64,000 bases of DNA, from NCBI GenBank assembly GCA_934667105.1, contig CAKULG010000010.1:51274-115273 (forward strand). Direction: 5' to 3'. This stretch comes from an uncultured Clostridia bacterium (GTDB lineage Bacteria; Bacillota; Clostridia; Christensenellales; Aristaeellaceae). Under the pieces are notes generated by a model, which saw only the letters and a list, made by a program, of their open reading frames with translations, made no database searches and was not told where the DNA came from. Positions within the stretch are counted from its first letter, which is position 1, and each line of letters opens with the position of its first letter. The translations under genes and the position numbers were made by a program. Below, piece by piece: positions 1 to 8,359 of the stretch.

Positions 1-2
1 CG

Positions 3-398
3 GGCAGCGGCCGCCGCCAGGGCTATATGTTCGCCCCCACCTCCCGCATGCGCAACACCTATATCGCCGCCGGGACGGATGATAACGAAGAAATCATCGC
101 CTCCATGGGCGACGGCCTGTACGCCAAGGCCATGGGCGGCGGCTCGGTGGAGCCTTCCACGGGCAAATTCAATTTCGCTGTCAGCGAGGGCTATCTGGTG
201 AAGGGCGGCAAGATCGTGCATCCCGTCCGGGGCGCTTCCCTCATCGGCCGGGGCAGCGAAATTCTGCCCCTGATCGACCGGGTGGGCAAGGATATGCAAA
301 TGGCCCAAGGCATGTGCGGCTCCATCAGCGGCAGCGTGCCCACCAACGTGGGCCAGTCCATGATTCGCGTCAGCTCCATGACCGTGGGCGGGCGCTGA
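3..398 (+). CDS. tldD: TldD metalloprotease, C-terminal part (cut by window edge)
   Basis: Open from the first bases of the window to a TGA at 396-398, so the gene starts upstream. The visible part is the C-terminal domain of the TldD/PmbA family: it opens with RRQGYMFAPTSRMRNTYI, the family's APTSRMxNT signature, and continues with a glycine-rich GGGSVEP stretch and the LIGRG motif. TldD forms a heterodimeric cytoplasmic metalloprotease with TldE (PmbA), the gene that follows after 19 bases. The HExxxH zinc motif would lie in the missing N-terminal half, so catalytic competence cannot be checked. The AAAGGAGG-type ribosome site for the next gene begins just after this stop, which supports one operon. 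Confidence 0.93.
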   Translation, partial: GSGRRQGYMFAPTSRMRNTYIAAGTDDNEEIIASMGDGLYAKAMGGGSVEPSTGKFNFAVSEGYLVKGGKIVHPVRGASLIGRGSEILPLIDRVGKDMQMAQGMCGSISGSVPTNVGQSMIRVSSMTVGGR

Positions 399-417
399 GA
401 AAAGGAGGAAATAAAGC

Positions 418-1755
418 ATGGAACAATTTATTCAGCAGGTGCTTGCGGCGGCCCGTGAAGCGGGCATTACCGCGGCGGAAATCTATCTTTCCTCCGGCGA
501 CAGCTTCCGCGCCATGTGCCAGCAGGGCCAGGTGAATAACTACACCGTCAATTCCACCCGGGGGCTTTCCCTGCGGGGGCTGTATCAGGGCAAAATGGGC
601 TACGCCGCCACCGAGGCCTTTGACGACGAGGCGGTGGCCCAGCTGGTGCGGGGCGTAAAGGAAAGCGCCGCCCTGATCGAGGATGAGGACGTGCAGGAAA
701 TCTATCCCGGCGACGCGGAGTACCCCGCGCTGAACCAGTATAACCCCGCGCTGGATCAGGTTCCCGAAGCGCGGAAGCTGCAATTTGTGCTGGATCTGGA
801 AAAGTGCGCTAAGGAGAAGGATCCCCGCATCGTGCAATTGACCTACGATATGCTGTCCACCACCTCAGGCCAGACGCGCATCGCCAATTCCTACGGCCTG
901 AACCTTTCCTTCCGGGATAACCTGGCGGTGGCGGTGGCCAGCGCCCTGGCCAAGGAGGGCGACCGGGTGTCCACCGGCACCGGCTTTGCCATCTCCCGGG
1001 ATTTTGAGGCCCTCAGCGTGGAAAAAATCGCCGGCGAGGCGGTGGAGGAGGCGCTGTTCATGCTTCATGCCGCCCCCGTGCCCAGCGGAACCTACCGCGC
1101 CATTATTCATTCCCGGTGCATGCCCGATCTGCTGGGCGTATTTTCCGATGTGTTTTCCGCCGAAAACGCCCAGAAGGGCATGAGCCTGCTGGCGGGCAAG
1201 GAAGGGGAAGTCATCGCCGCGCCCTGCGTGACGCTGATGGACGATCCGCTGCTTCCCGGCGGGCTGGCCAGCCGTCCCTTCGACGCGGAGGGCGTGGCTG
1301 CCCGGCCCAAGGCCGTCATTGAAAACGGCCGCCTGACCACCCTGCTGCATAATTTGAAGACCGCCCGGAAGGCGGGGGTGAAAACCACGGGCAACGCCGC
1401 CAAGGGCGGCTACGCGGGCACGGTGGAGGTTGCGCCCAGCAATTTCTATCTCAAGCCCGGGGAAAAGAGCCTGGAACAGCTGACCGCCGAAATGGGGGAG
1501 GGCCTGGTGATTACCGACGTCAGCGGCCTGCACGCGGGGGCCAACGCCATCAGCGGCGATTTCTCCCTCATCGCCCAGGGCTACACCGTGAAAAACGGCC
1601 GGAAGGATCAGCCTGTGGAGCGCATCACCGTGGCGGGCAATTTCTATCAATTGCTCAAAAATATCCGCGCCGTGGGCAGCGATTTGTGCTTCCCCGGCTC
1701 CTCCATGGGCAGCCCCTCGGTGGACGTGGGCGAAATTGCCGTGGCGGGGAAATAA
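418..1755 (+). CDS. pmbA: TldE/PmbA family protein
   Basis: A 445-residue protein, full length for PmbA/TldE. It is the non-metal partner of TldD. In characterised cases the complex degrades unfolded peptides and matures ribosomally made peptides; the substrate here is unknown. The N-terminal domain (residues about 1-220) and the C-terminal beta-rich domain (about 225-445, ending SxGSPSVDVGEIAVAGK) are both recognisable. The ATG is preceded by AAGGAGG at good spacing and lies 19 bases after tldD, so both are probably co-transcribed. No HExxxH is present, as expected for TldE. A GC palindrome of the repeat family follows the stop. Confidence 0.93.
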   Translation: MEQFIQQVLAAAREAGITAAEIYLSSGDSFRAMCQQGQVNNYTVNSTRGLSLRGLYQGKMGYAATEAFDDEAVAQLVRGVKESAALIEDEDVQEIYPGDAEYPALNQYNPALDQVPEARKLQFVLDLEKCAKEKDPRIVQLTYDMLSTTSGQTRIANSYGLNLSFRDNLAVAVASALAKEGDRVSTGTGFAISRDFEALSVEKIAGEAVEEALFMLHAAPVPSGTYRAIIHSRCMPDLLGVFSDVFSAENAQKGMSLLAGKEGEVIAAPCVTLMDDPLLPGGLASRPFDAEGVAARPKAVIENGRLTTLLHNLKTARKAGVKTTGNAAKGGYAGTVEVAPSNFYLKPGEKSLEQLTAEMGEGLVITDVSGLHAGANAISGDFSLIAQGYTVKNGRKDQPVERITVAGNFYQLLKNIRAVGSDLCFPGSSMGSPSVDVGEIAVAGK

Positions 1756-1776
1756 ACGAAAAAATATATAAATATT

Positions 1777-1885
1777 GCGGGGGAGGTACTCTTTTGGGGC
1801 CAAAGAGTACCTCCCCCGCACCCCTACGAAGAAAGCCGATTGGGAAAGATGAAAAAAAGAAATTGGCTTGTTTCTTCGCTGATAG
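1777..1885. repeat. Intergenic palindromic repeat, copy 1 (palindrome plus distal box)
   Basis: Perfect 18-bp arms, GCGGGGGAGGTACTCTTT at 1777-1794 and its complement at 1802-1819, around TGGGGCC. After ACCCCT and a variable stretch comes a distal box at 1858-1885 (core TTCTTCGCTGATA), also found after the palindromes at 37464 and 60114. It lies between convergent genes (pmbA and a lipoprotein). There is no T-run directly after the stem, so it is not a textbook terminator, although it may stop or protect transcripts. Confidence 0.8.
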
Positions 1886-1934
1886 GCGAGCAGGGCGATT
1901 CTGCCTGCAATCTTTCAGGCGTTCGCGGGAAGGG

Positions 1935-2768
1935 CTATTGCAGCCGCACGTTTTCTCCCTCCACCGTCGTGTGGGAGATCAGATCGCCGCGGGCCGCGCA
2001 GGCGGAAAAATCCATCTGGGCGGCCTGGGGAATTTCCTCCCGGCCGCTTACTTTATATTCCACCATTTCAATACGGCCGCTTTCCCATTTGCCCAGCGTC
2101 ACCAGGAACGCGCCGGTATTTTCCAATTCGTCCAGCGCCGCCTCCATATCCTGCACCGCGTCGGAAAAATACAGCGCGCCGTCCCGCAGGGCGAAGGTGA
2201 AAAGCTCATAGCCTGCGTTTTCGCCGTTCAGTGCGGCGGTGATTTCCACCGTGCCGTCGGTGAGATCCTCCGACGCCTGGTAGGCGTAGGTTCGCTGATA
2301 TACGCCGCCGCCCGAAACGGCAAAATCCCCCGCCGCATCGTCGGACATGGGCGCGTCCTGCGCGGGCTCGGGCGTGGCGTCGGCCTGCTCCGCCTCCAGG
2401 GCCTCCTTTACTTCCAGGCCCGTGGCCTCGTAAACGTTGGTGCTCTCCTCCCGGTGGGTGAATTGATAGCGGCCGCTTTGCGGCGCGGCCTGCTCCGCCG
2501 CCGCGTCCTGGGCCAATTTGCGCAGCATATCGCCGGGAATGGTATAGGCCAGGCTTTTCGTATCCTGCTGGGCCAGCAGAAACAACGTCTGCTCATAGGG
2601 GGCCAGCAGCGCTTCCGCCCGCTGGGCCAGGGAAGCCTGCGCTTCCGTCCCCTGAGGCTGCGCCGTTCCGGCGGGGACGTCGCCCGGGGCCGCCTTTTCG
2701 CCCCCGCACCCCGCCAGCAGCAGGCATACAGCCAGCAGGCAAAGAATTCGCCGTGTTTTTTTCCGCAT
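1935..2768 (-). CDS. Predicted lipoprotein of unknown function
   Basis: A 277-residue protein with a lipoprotein signal: basic start MRKKTRR, hydrophobic core, and lipobox LLAGC with the lipidated Cys near residue 21. The mature part is acidic and rich in Ala, Glu and Gln, with a low-complexity Pro/Glu/Ala segment near residues 125-145. It has no enzyme motif that I recognise. The C-terminal third looks like a small alpha/beta domain. Expected location is the outer face of the membrane. It is monocistronic, with a good promoter about 75-100 bases upstream and a ribosome site GGAGG just before the ATG. It faces pmbA convergently across the palindromic repeat. Confidence 0.8.
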   Translation of the reverse strand: MRKKTRRILCLLAVCLLLAGCGGEKAAPGDVPAGTAQPQGTEAQASLAQRAEALLAPYEQTLFLLAQQDTKSLAYTIPGDMLRKLAQDAAAEQAAPQSGRYQFTHREESTNVYEATGLEVKEALEAEQADATPEPAQDAPMSDDAAGDFAVSGGGVYQRTYAYQASEDLTDGTVEITAALNGENAGYELFTFALRDGALYFSDAVQDMEAALDELENTGAFLVTLGKWESGRIEMVEYKVSGREEIPQAAQMDFSACAARGDLISHTTVEGENVRLQ

Positions 2769-2840
2769 TGCGTTTTTTCACCTCCGCAGGGTTTTGCATT
2801 CGCGTTTCCGGCATGATTTTTCGGAAACACGGTCTGCGTC

Positions 2841-2869
2841 ATTGTAGCATATTCTATTCCGGGAAACAA
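2841..2869 (-). promoter_or_regulatory. Sigma-A promoter of the lipoprotein gene
   Basis: On the minus strand, -35 TTGTTT (2864-2869), 17-bp spacer and -10 TACAAT (2841-2846), preceded by TGC (extended -10). Transcription would start near 2834, leaving a leader of about 65 bases. Confidence 0.65.
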
Positions 2870-2942
2870 GCCCGGCCCTTCGCCCTGTTTCGCTGCCCTT
2901 CGGGCGAAAACGCGGAATTTCGAAAAAATGCGGGGGGCACGC

Positions 2943-2971
2943 TTCTTTCTTCGGGAAAACTGTGGTATGAT
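2943..2971 (+). promoter_or_regulatory. Extended -10 promoter of the MATE gene
   Basis: TATGAT at 2966-2971 is preceded by TGG (extended -10). The -35 region (TTCTTT, 2943-2948, 17-bp spacer) is poor. The 35-base leader element shared with the glycosyltransferase gene starts 6 bases further on. Confidence 0.6.
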
Positions 2972-2977
2972 ATATGG

Positions 2978-3012
2978 GATTAGGAAAATCATTTTTGTGA
3001 TTTTCCGGGTCA
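2978..3012 (+). promoter_or_regulatory. Shared leader hairpin element (copy A, before the MATE gene)
   Basis: A 35-base element differing at only two positions from 62506-62540, which also sits right behind an extended -10 promoter. It forms a stem of GGAAAATCAT with GTGATTTTCC around TTTT, followed by CGGGTCA. The last stem pair is U-G here and C-G in the other copy, so RNA pairing is kept. A second hairpin, GTCAGCG...CGCTGAC (about 3009-3040), follows only here. I do not recognise a known riboswitch class. Confidence 0.6.
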
Positions 3013-3083
3013 GCGGAAGGCCGCGGGCGCTGCGCTGACAATCGGCGAAAAAAAAACGCATGGTCAAAAAAAGGAGACTCGTC

Positions 3084-4454
3084 ATGCACAGATCACGCCA
3101 GAGCACGGATATGACCCAGGGATGCATTTGGAAACAGCTGCTGCTTTTCGCGCTGCCGCTGCTGGTTGGGCAGATCTTTCAGCAGCTGTATAACACCATC
3201 GACAGCGTGGTGGTGGGTCGGTATGTGGGCAAGGAGGCCCTGGCCGCCGTGGGGGCCACGGGCAATGTGGTGAACGCGCTGATCAATTTCTTTTCCGGCC
3301 TGGCTACGGGCGCGGGCGTGGTAATTTCCCAGTATTTCGGGGCGCGGGATCAAAAAAAGGTGCATGACGCGGTGCATACCGCCGTGGCGATGACGCTGTT
3401 GATGGCGGTGATCTGCACGGCGGTGGGTATGCTGATTTCTTACAAGGCGCTGGAATGGATGGATACGCCGGAGGACGTGGTGGGCCATGCCGCCGCGTAT
3501 CTGCAAATTTATTTTGCCGGGGTGTCGGGCCTGATGCTGTACAACATCGGCTCGGGCATTCTGCGCGCGGTGGGGGATTCCCGGCGGCCCCTTTATTTCC
3601 TGATTTTTTCTGCCTGCCTGAATCTGGCGCTGGATCTGGTGTTTGTGTGCGCGCTGGGCATGGGGGTGGAGGGCGTGGCCTATGCCACGATTATCGCCCA
3701 GTTTCTCTCCGCGCTGCTTACGTTTTTCGTGCTGTGCCGCAGTCAGGAATGCTATCGCTTTTCCCTGCGGGATTTAAAGCTGGATTGGGGTATGCTGCGG
3801 CAGATTTTGAAGCTGGGAATTCCCACGGGGTTGCAGCTGGGCATTACCGCGCTTTCCAATGTGTTCGTGCAATCCTACATCAATGCGTTCCAATCCTCCT
3901 GCATGGCGGGCTGGACCAGCTATAATCGCCTGGACGCCTTCGCCTGGCTGCCCATGCTGGCGCTGGGTATGGCCAACACCACCTTCGTGGGGCAAAACCT
4001 GGGGGCGGGACAGCTGGAGCGGGCCAAGAAAGGAACGCGAACCGCGCTGCTGATGTCCCTGGCGGGGACGGCGGCCATCGTGCTGCCGCTGATGCTGTTT
4101 TCCGATGATGCGTTGCGCCTTTTTAACGACGATCCCGAGGTGCTGCGCTACGGGCATGATTTCGTTCGTTATATTTCGCTGTTCTATATTCCCTACTGCC
4201 TCACGCAGATTTATTCCGGCGCGCTGCGGGGCGCGGGGGATTCTGTGCGTCCCATGGTTATTTGCCTGAGCTCCTTTGTGGTTTTCCGGCAGATTTATCT
4301 CTTCGTCGGCACCCGGTTCATCGACAGCCACATTTTCGTGGGCCTGAGCTATCCCATGGGCTGGGTGTTGTCCTCCACCGCCATGTATATCGTCTACAAA
4401 CGCGGAACGTGGGAAAAGAAGCTGAAAATCGCGCCTGTGGAGACAACGGCGTAG
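3084..4454 (+). CDS. MATE family multidrug/metabolite exporter
   Basis: A 456-residue polytopic membrane protein with about 12 hydrophobic segments in two homologous halves, typical of MATE (NorM/DinF-like) cation antiporters. Recognisable family segments are LPLLVGQIFQQLYNTIDSVV at the N-terminus and the repeated GIPTGLQLGITALSN at the start of the second half. The chosen ATG has AAAGGAG nine bases upstream; an in-frame ATG 24 bases earlier lacks a ribosome site. The substrate cannot be read from sequence. The gene stands alone, with an unusual structured leader of about 100 bases, and ends at a palindromic repeat facing the DUF1015 gene. Confidence 0.9.
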   Translation: MHRSRQSTDMTQGCIWKQLLLFALPLLVGQIFQQLYNTIDSVVVGRYVGKEALAAVGATGNVVNALINFFSGLATGAGVVISQYFGARDQKKVHDAVHTAVAMTLLMAVICTAVGMLISYKALEWMDTPEDVVGHAAAYLQIYFAGVSGLMLYNIGSGILRAVGDSRRPLYFLIFSACLNLALDLVFVCALGMGVEGVAYATIIAQFLSALLTFFVLCRSQECYRFSLRDLKLDWGMLRQILKLGIPTGLQLGITALSNVFVQSYINAFQSSCMAGWTSYNRLDAFAWLPMLALGMANTTFVGQNLGAGQLERAKKGTRTALLMSLAGTAAIVLPLMLFSDDALRLFNDDPEVLRYGHDFVRYISLFYIPYCLTQIYSGALRGAGDSVRPMVICLSSFVVFRQIYLFVGTRFIDSHIFVGLSYPMGWVLSSTAMYIVYKRGTWEKKLKIAPVETTA

Positions 4455-4474
4455 GTATTTGATATTTAAATAAC

Positions 4475-4517
4475 GCGGGGGAGGTATTCTTGGGCGGCCA
4501 AAGAATACCTTCCCAGC
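4475..4517. repeat. Intergenic palindromic repeat, copy 2
   Basis: Arms GCGGGGGAGGTATTCTT (4475-4491) and AAGAATACCTTCCCAGC (4501-4517) pair with two mismatches in the outer GC part. The inner TATTC/GAATA pair differs from copy 1 (TACTC/GAGTA) in a compensating way. It lies between the convergent MATE and DUF1015 genes. Confidence 0.75.
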
Positions 4518-4535
4518 AATAATTTTTTGCGTTTT

Positions 4536-5783
4536 TTACGTCTCCTGCGGCGCAAGCTTGCGGCATTCCATGTAATAGCGCTTCTCCCAGGCATGGCCCA
4601 TGGAAAAGGTTTTCCGGGGCAGCACGCCGCCCGCGCGGATGCCGGGGAAGAGGGCGCTTTTTTTCATGCCCTGCAGCAGCATGCCCACATTTTCGCCCTG
4701 GGCCAGGGCGCGCACGTCCGGCTCCCCGTGGATATAATCCAGGGCGGCGCCGGGGCGCGAGGCCAGGAATTCATCCAGGAACGCCTGCAAAACGGAAACG
4801 GGCAGCAGTCCCTGCGTTCCCGCCAGCGAAACGCCCGCCTCCCAGCCATCCTGAACAAAAACGATTTCATTGCCCGGCGCGGCGGCCCAGCCCCGGGCGG
4901 CGAGCCAGCCTTCGAACGCCTGAAGCAGCTCCGGTCCCCGGCTGTGGAAGAGCACCCGGTGAATGGGCTCGAAGCGCAAGGCGGGGGCGTGCAGGTTCAC
5001 CAGCTCCACCAGGGCGTACCGGGCGGGATCCTGGGCCTGGGCGGCGGGGGACAGCGCCTTTTTCCGCGCTTCCCAGCAGGCCTTGGCCGTGGCCAGGGAA
5101 TGATTGCCGTCGCCTACGGCGTAAAGCAACCCGCCGCTCTGCGCCCGCAGGGCGGAAAGCGCCTGGGCGAGCCCCGCCATGAGCGCTTCTTCCGTCACGG
5201 CCCAGCCGGTGATTTGGCCGCCGCCCTCCATCAAGGGGGTATCGTAAAGCGGCGCTTTCCCGGCGCAGGCCCTTTCCAGCGGGCCCAGCACGGTATCGCC
5301 GGGATCGTCCAGCAGCAGCATCACATGGGGGCTTTCCAGCGCCGCCCCCGTCCGGATTTTCATGCGCGGGGGAATGCGGCTGAGAATGGTACCCTCGGTG
5401 GCCCGGGCCAGGGAAACGCTGCCGGGCCGGTAATCATAGCATTCCAGATCCAGCGCCGCCATCAGCCCTGGGCGCGGGCCGCTCTGGGTGACGCGGCGGA
5501 TGAACGCAAAGCCCTGGGATACCGCCGTGCACAACACTCCCTCCCGCAGATAGCGCCGCATGGCCCTCTGAATTTCCGGGATGCGCCCCAGCCCCTGCTC
5601 CAGATAGATTTCGGGATAAATCAAACGCAGGGTGGAGGGCGCGTCGCCCACCTGCTGTTCCACCCGCCGCCAGTAGGCCGGGTCGGCGGTGTATTGATCG
5701 CAGGCCACCACCGCCCATTTTTCTAAATCAACGCCCGGCGTGGGCAGTAGGATGTCCGCCGGAGCGAGGCCCGAAAAATCCAT
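4536..5783 (-). CDS. DUF1015 family protein (SerC-associated)
   Basis: A 415-residue protein of the DUF1015 family, which in many Firmicutes is encoded beside serC and serA as here. Family hallmarks include the N-terminal DILLPTPGVDLEKWAVVACD and the central GDGNHSLATAK (the DGxH motif). It is the last gene of the serC-serA-DUF1015 operon, nine bases after serA. A role in serine or phosphoserine metabolism is inferred from this conserved neighbourhood, and the reaction is not established. It is probably a soluble cytoplasmic protein; no signal or membrane segment is seen. Confidence 0.85.
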   Translation of the reverse strand: MDFSGLAPADILLPTPGVDLEKWAVVACDQYTADPAYWRRVEQQVGDAPSTLRLIYPEIYLEQGLGRIPEIQRAMRRYLREGVLCTAVSQGFAFIRRVTQSGPRPGLMAALDLECYDYRPGSVSLARATEGTILSRIPPRMKIRTGAALESPHVMLLLDDPGDTVLGPLERACAGKAPLYDTPLMEGGGQITGWAVTEEALMAGLAQALSALRAQSGGLLYAVGDGNHSLATAKACWEARKKALSPAAQAQDPARYALVELVNLHAPALRFEPIHRVLFHSRGPELLQAFEGWLAARGWAAAPGNEIVFVQDGWEAGVSLAGTQGLLPVSVLQAFLDEFLASRPGAALDYIHGEPDVRALAQGENVGMLLQGMKKSALFPGIRAGGVLPRKTFSMGHAWEKRYYMECRKLAPQET

Positions 5784-5792
5784 AATTTCTCC

Positions 5793-6965
5793 TTACTGCG
5801 GCGTTAGCAGCCGCACGCGATACACCGTTTCCAGCGCCCCGATCTGGGAAAGCAGCGCCCCGTCCGGCGTTTCATCCAGGTCCAGCGCCGTATAGGCGAA
5901 AACGCCCCGGGATTGATTGAGCATTTGATTGATATTCAGGTTCTGGGCGGAAACCAGGCTGGTAACGCCGCTGACCACGTGGGGCACGTTCTGATGCAGA
6001 ATGGTCAGGCGCGGGCCCGTCAGGGGGCCGGGATCCGCATCCGGATAATTGACGGAATGGGCGATGGCCCCGCGCTTGAGATAATCCTCCAATTGCCGGG
6101 CGATCATGCGCACGCAGTTTTCCTCGCTTTCAGGGGTGGAGGCCCCCAGATGGGGCAGACATACGGCGTGGGGAACGCCCAGCAGCTTTTCGCAGGGAAA
6201 ATCGCACACATAGGCCCGCAGGCGGCTGCTTTCCAGGGCGGAAATCACCGCGTCCGTATCCGCCAGCTCGCCCCGGGAGAAATTCAGCAGCGCCGCCCCC
6301 GGCTTCATATGGGCCAGATAACCGGCGTTCAGCTTCCCCCGGGTTTCCTTTGTCAGGGGTACATGCAGCGTCAGATAATCCGCCTGGGCGGCGACCTCTT
6401 CCTCGCTCCGGGCATGGCGTACCGCCCGGGACAGCTTCCAGGCGTTATCCACGGAGATATAAGGATCGTAACCCAGCACCTGCATGCCCAGGGCCGCCCC
6501 AGCGTTGGCCACCAGCAGCCCGATGGCCCCCAGGCCGATCACCCCCAGCGTTTTGCCCGCAATTTCGGGCCCGGCAAAAGCCTTTTTTCCTTTTTCCACC
6601 AGCGCCTCTACCTGGTCGCCCTGGCCCTTGAGGCCCTGGGCCCAGGAAGCGCCCCCCGTAATATCCCGGGAGGCCAGCAGAAGCCCCGCCAGCGTCAGCT
6701 CCTTCACCGCGTTGGCGTTGGCCCCGGGGGAATTGAACACCACCACCCCCTGGCGGGCGTATTCCTCCAGGGGAATGTTATTCACCCCCACCCCCGCCCG
6801 GCCCACGGCCAGGCATTGGGGGTTCAGGGCATAGCCGTGCATATCCGCGCTGCGCACGATCACGGCCGCAGGGGCTTCCGCCTGCGGGCCTAAATGAAAT
6901 TCCTCTTCCCGGACGACCTCTCGCCAAACGGGGGATACCGGGTTAAGCAGCTTTATATTCCACAT
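5793..6965 (-). CDS. serA: D-3-phosphoglycerate dehydrogenase
   Basis: A 390-residue NAD-dependent oxidoreductase that opens the phosphorylated serine pathway (3-phosphoglycerate to 3-phosphohydroxypyruvate). The Rossmann motif GVIGLGAIG is near residue 145. The catalytic Arg lies in NFSRGEL and the His in LPHLGAST. A C-terminal ACT-like domain occupies about residues 315-390 and suggests feedback control by serine, known for some family members. Its length matches the short SerA-ACT form lacking the intervening domain. It sits two bases after serC and nine before DUF1015, forming one leftward operon. Confidence 0.93.
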   Translation of the reverse strand: MWNIKLLNPVSPVWREVVREEEFHLGPQAEAPAAVIVRSADMHGYALNPQCLAVGRAGVGVNNIPLEEYARQGVVVFNSPGANANAVKELTLAGLLLASRDITGGASWAQGLKGQGDQVEALVEKGKKAFAGPEIAGKTLGVIGLGAIGLLVANAGAALGMQVLGYDPYISVDNAWKLSRAVRHARSEEEVAAQADYLTLHVPLTKETRGKLNAGYLAHMKPGAALLNFSRGELADTDAVISALESSRLRAYVCDFPCEKLLGVPHAVCLPHLGASTPESEENCVRMIARQLEDYLKRGAIAHSVNYPDADPGPLTGPRLTILHQNVPHVVSGVTSLVSAQNLNINQMLNQSRGVFAYTALDLDETPDGALLSQIGALETVYRVRLLTPQ

Positions 6966-6967
6966 GC

Positions 6968-8047
6968 TTATTTCTTCTCCATTTCAAAAGCCTTCATCGC
7001 GTCCACCAGCGCCCGCACGCCCTCTATGGGCATGGCGTTATAGATGCTGGCCCGCATGCCGCCCACCAGCCGGTGCCCCTTCAGGCTGGTCAGGCCCCGG
7101 CCCTGGGCGAATTTGATAAATTCCGCGTCGGTATCGTCCCCTCCGGTGCGGAAGGTCACGTTCATCAGCGAACGGCTTTCCCGCTCCGCCGTGCCGTGGA
7201 ACAGGCGGCTTTCATCCAGATAATTATACAGCAGCGCGGCCTTTTCCTGGTTCACGGGATAAATGCCCGCCACGCCGCCCTGCTTCTTCAGCCATTCCAG
7301 GCACAGCCCCGCCATATAGATGGGGTAGGTGGCGGGGGTGTTGAGCATGCTGCCCGCCTCCGCCATCAGCGTCCAATTCAGTATTTTGGGCGTGGCCGCC
7401 TGGGCGCGGCCCAGCAGATCCTTGCGCACGATCACCACCGTCAGCCCCGCCGGGCCGATATTCTTCTGCGCCCCGGCGAAGATTACCCCGAAGCGGCGCA
7501 CGTCGTAGGGCTCTGAAAGAATGTTGGAACTCATATCCGCCACCAGCGGCACGCTGCCCGTATCGGGCAGGGTGGGATAGCGGGTGCCGTAAATGGTATT
7601 GTTGGTGGTGATATAGAAATAATCCGCCTGGGGATCAAAATTCGCGGGATCCAGCGCGGGCACGCGGCGGTAATTCTCCTCCCGGGAGGAGCCCGCCAGC
7701 CGCACGCGGCCGTATTTCTGCGCCTCCACATACGCGCCGTGGGCGAAATTGCCGCTGTCCGCATAATCGGCGGAGGCATGCAGCAGATTCATGGTCACCG
7801 CCGCGAATTGGCCCGTGGCGCCTCCCTGCAAAAGCAGCACCTCGTATTCTTCGGGAATCCCCATCAATTCCCGCAGCAGCGAAACGGTGCGTTCGAAAAT
7901 CGCCAGATAACCCTTGGAGCGATGGCTCATCTCCATCACGGACATGCCCGTCCCCTCGTAAGAGAGCATTTCCGCCGCCGCGCGCTCCAGCGCTTCCTGG
8001 GGCAGCATGGAAGGCCCCGCCGCAAAATTATATACCCGCCGCGCCAT
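6968..8047 (-). CDS. serC: Phosphoserine aminotransferase
   Basis: A 359-residue class V PLP aminotransferase converting 3-phosphohydroxypyruvate and glutamate to phosphoserine. The family start RVYNFAAGPSMLP is present, as is the PLP lysine in FAGAQKNIGPAGL near residue 195. The C-terminus has the substrate-binding VGGMRASIYNAM. It is the first gene of the serine operon, behind a strong promoter. No phosphoserine phosphatase gene (serB) is seen in the window. Confidence 0.95.
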   Translation of the reverse strand: MARRVYNFAAGPSMLPQEALERAAAEMLSYEGTGMSVMEMSHRSKGYLAIFERTVSLLRELMGIPEEYEVLLLQGGATGQFAAVTMNLLHASADYADSGNFAHGAYVEAQKYGRVRLAGSSREENYRRVPALDPANFDPQADYFYITTNNTIYGTRYPTLPDTGSVPLVADMSSNILSEPYDVRRFGVIFAGAQKNIGPAGLTVVIVRKDLLGRAQAATPKILNWTLMAEAGSMLNTPATYPIYMAGLCLEWLKKQGGVAGIYPVNQEKAALLYNYLDESRLFHGTAERESRSLMNVTFRTGGDDTDAEFIKFAQGRGLTSLKGHRLVGGMRASIYNAMPIEGVRALVDAMKAFEMEKK

Positions 8048-8085
8048 GTGTGCATATCCCCCTCGTTGAAAAATATATGGAGCCT

Positions 8086-8114
8086 ATTATACGGGCTGTA
8101 TGCTGAATTTGCAA
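8086..8114 (-). promoter_or_regulatory. serCp: Sigma-A promoter of the serC-serA-DUF1015 operon
   Basis: Minus strand: -35 TTGCAA (8109-8114), 17-bp spacer, -10 TATAAT (8086-8091). The region just upstream (8109-8145) is AT-rich and repeats the word TTGCAA/TGCAAT. No regulator site was identified. Confidence 0.75.
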
Positions 8115-8254
8115 CTTGCAATTTGAAAAAATGCAATTTTAAGACAATTTTACTGATGGAGGCGGGGAAAACGGAAGAAAATAGAAAGAAATACTGCATG
8201 AAACGGCGAATGGGCGGCCTTCGCCCTGGCGGCGCAAAATGCGCGCCGCCGCGC

Positions 8255-8283
8255 TTGACGCGGCGGGATGAAAATAGTATAAT
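8255..8283 (+). promoter_or_regulatory. Sigma-A promoter of the SecD-like gene
   Basis: -35 TTGACG (8255-8260), 17-bp spacer, perfect -10 TATAAT (8278-8283). It is followed by a short stem, ACGCGC/GCGCGT, at about 8308-8323, and a ribosome site AAAAGGAGAGG before the ATG at 8360. Confidence 0.8.
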
Positions 8284-8359
8284 GTACCGTATAAAACCAT
8301 CTAAAACGCGCTCCGGCGCGTTGAAAAGCGCATTTTTAAAAGGAGAGGAAGATTGTTTT

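Noticed and set aside
2978..3060. Guanidine-type (ykkC family) riboswitch before the MATE exporter
   Set aside because: Exporter context fits, but the paired ACGR loops or conserved ykkC core were not found, and the same hairpin precedes a glycosyltransferase.
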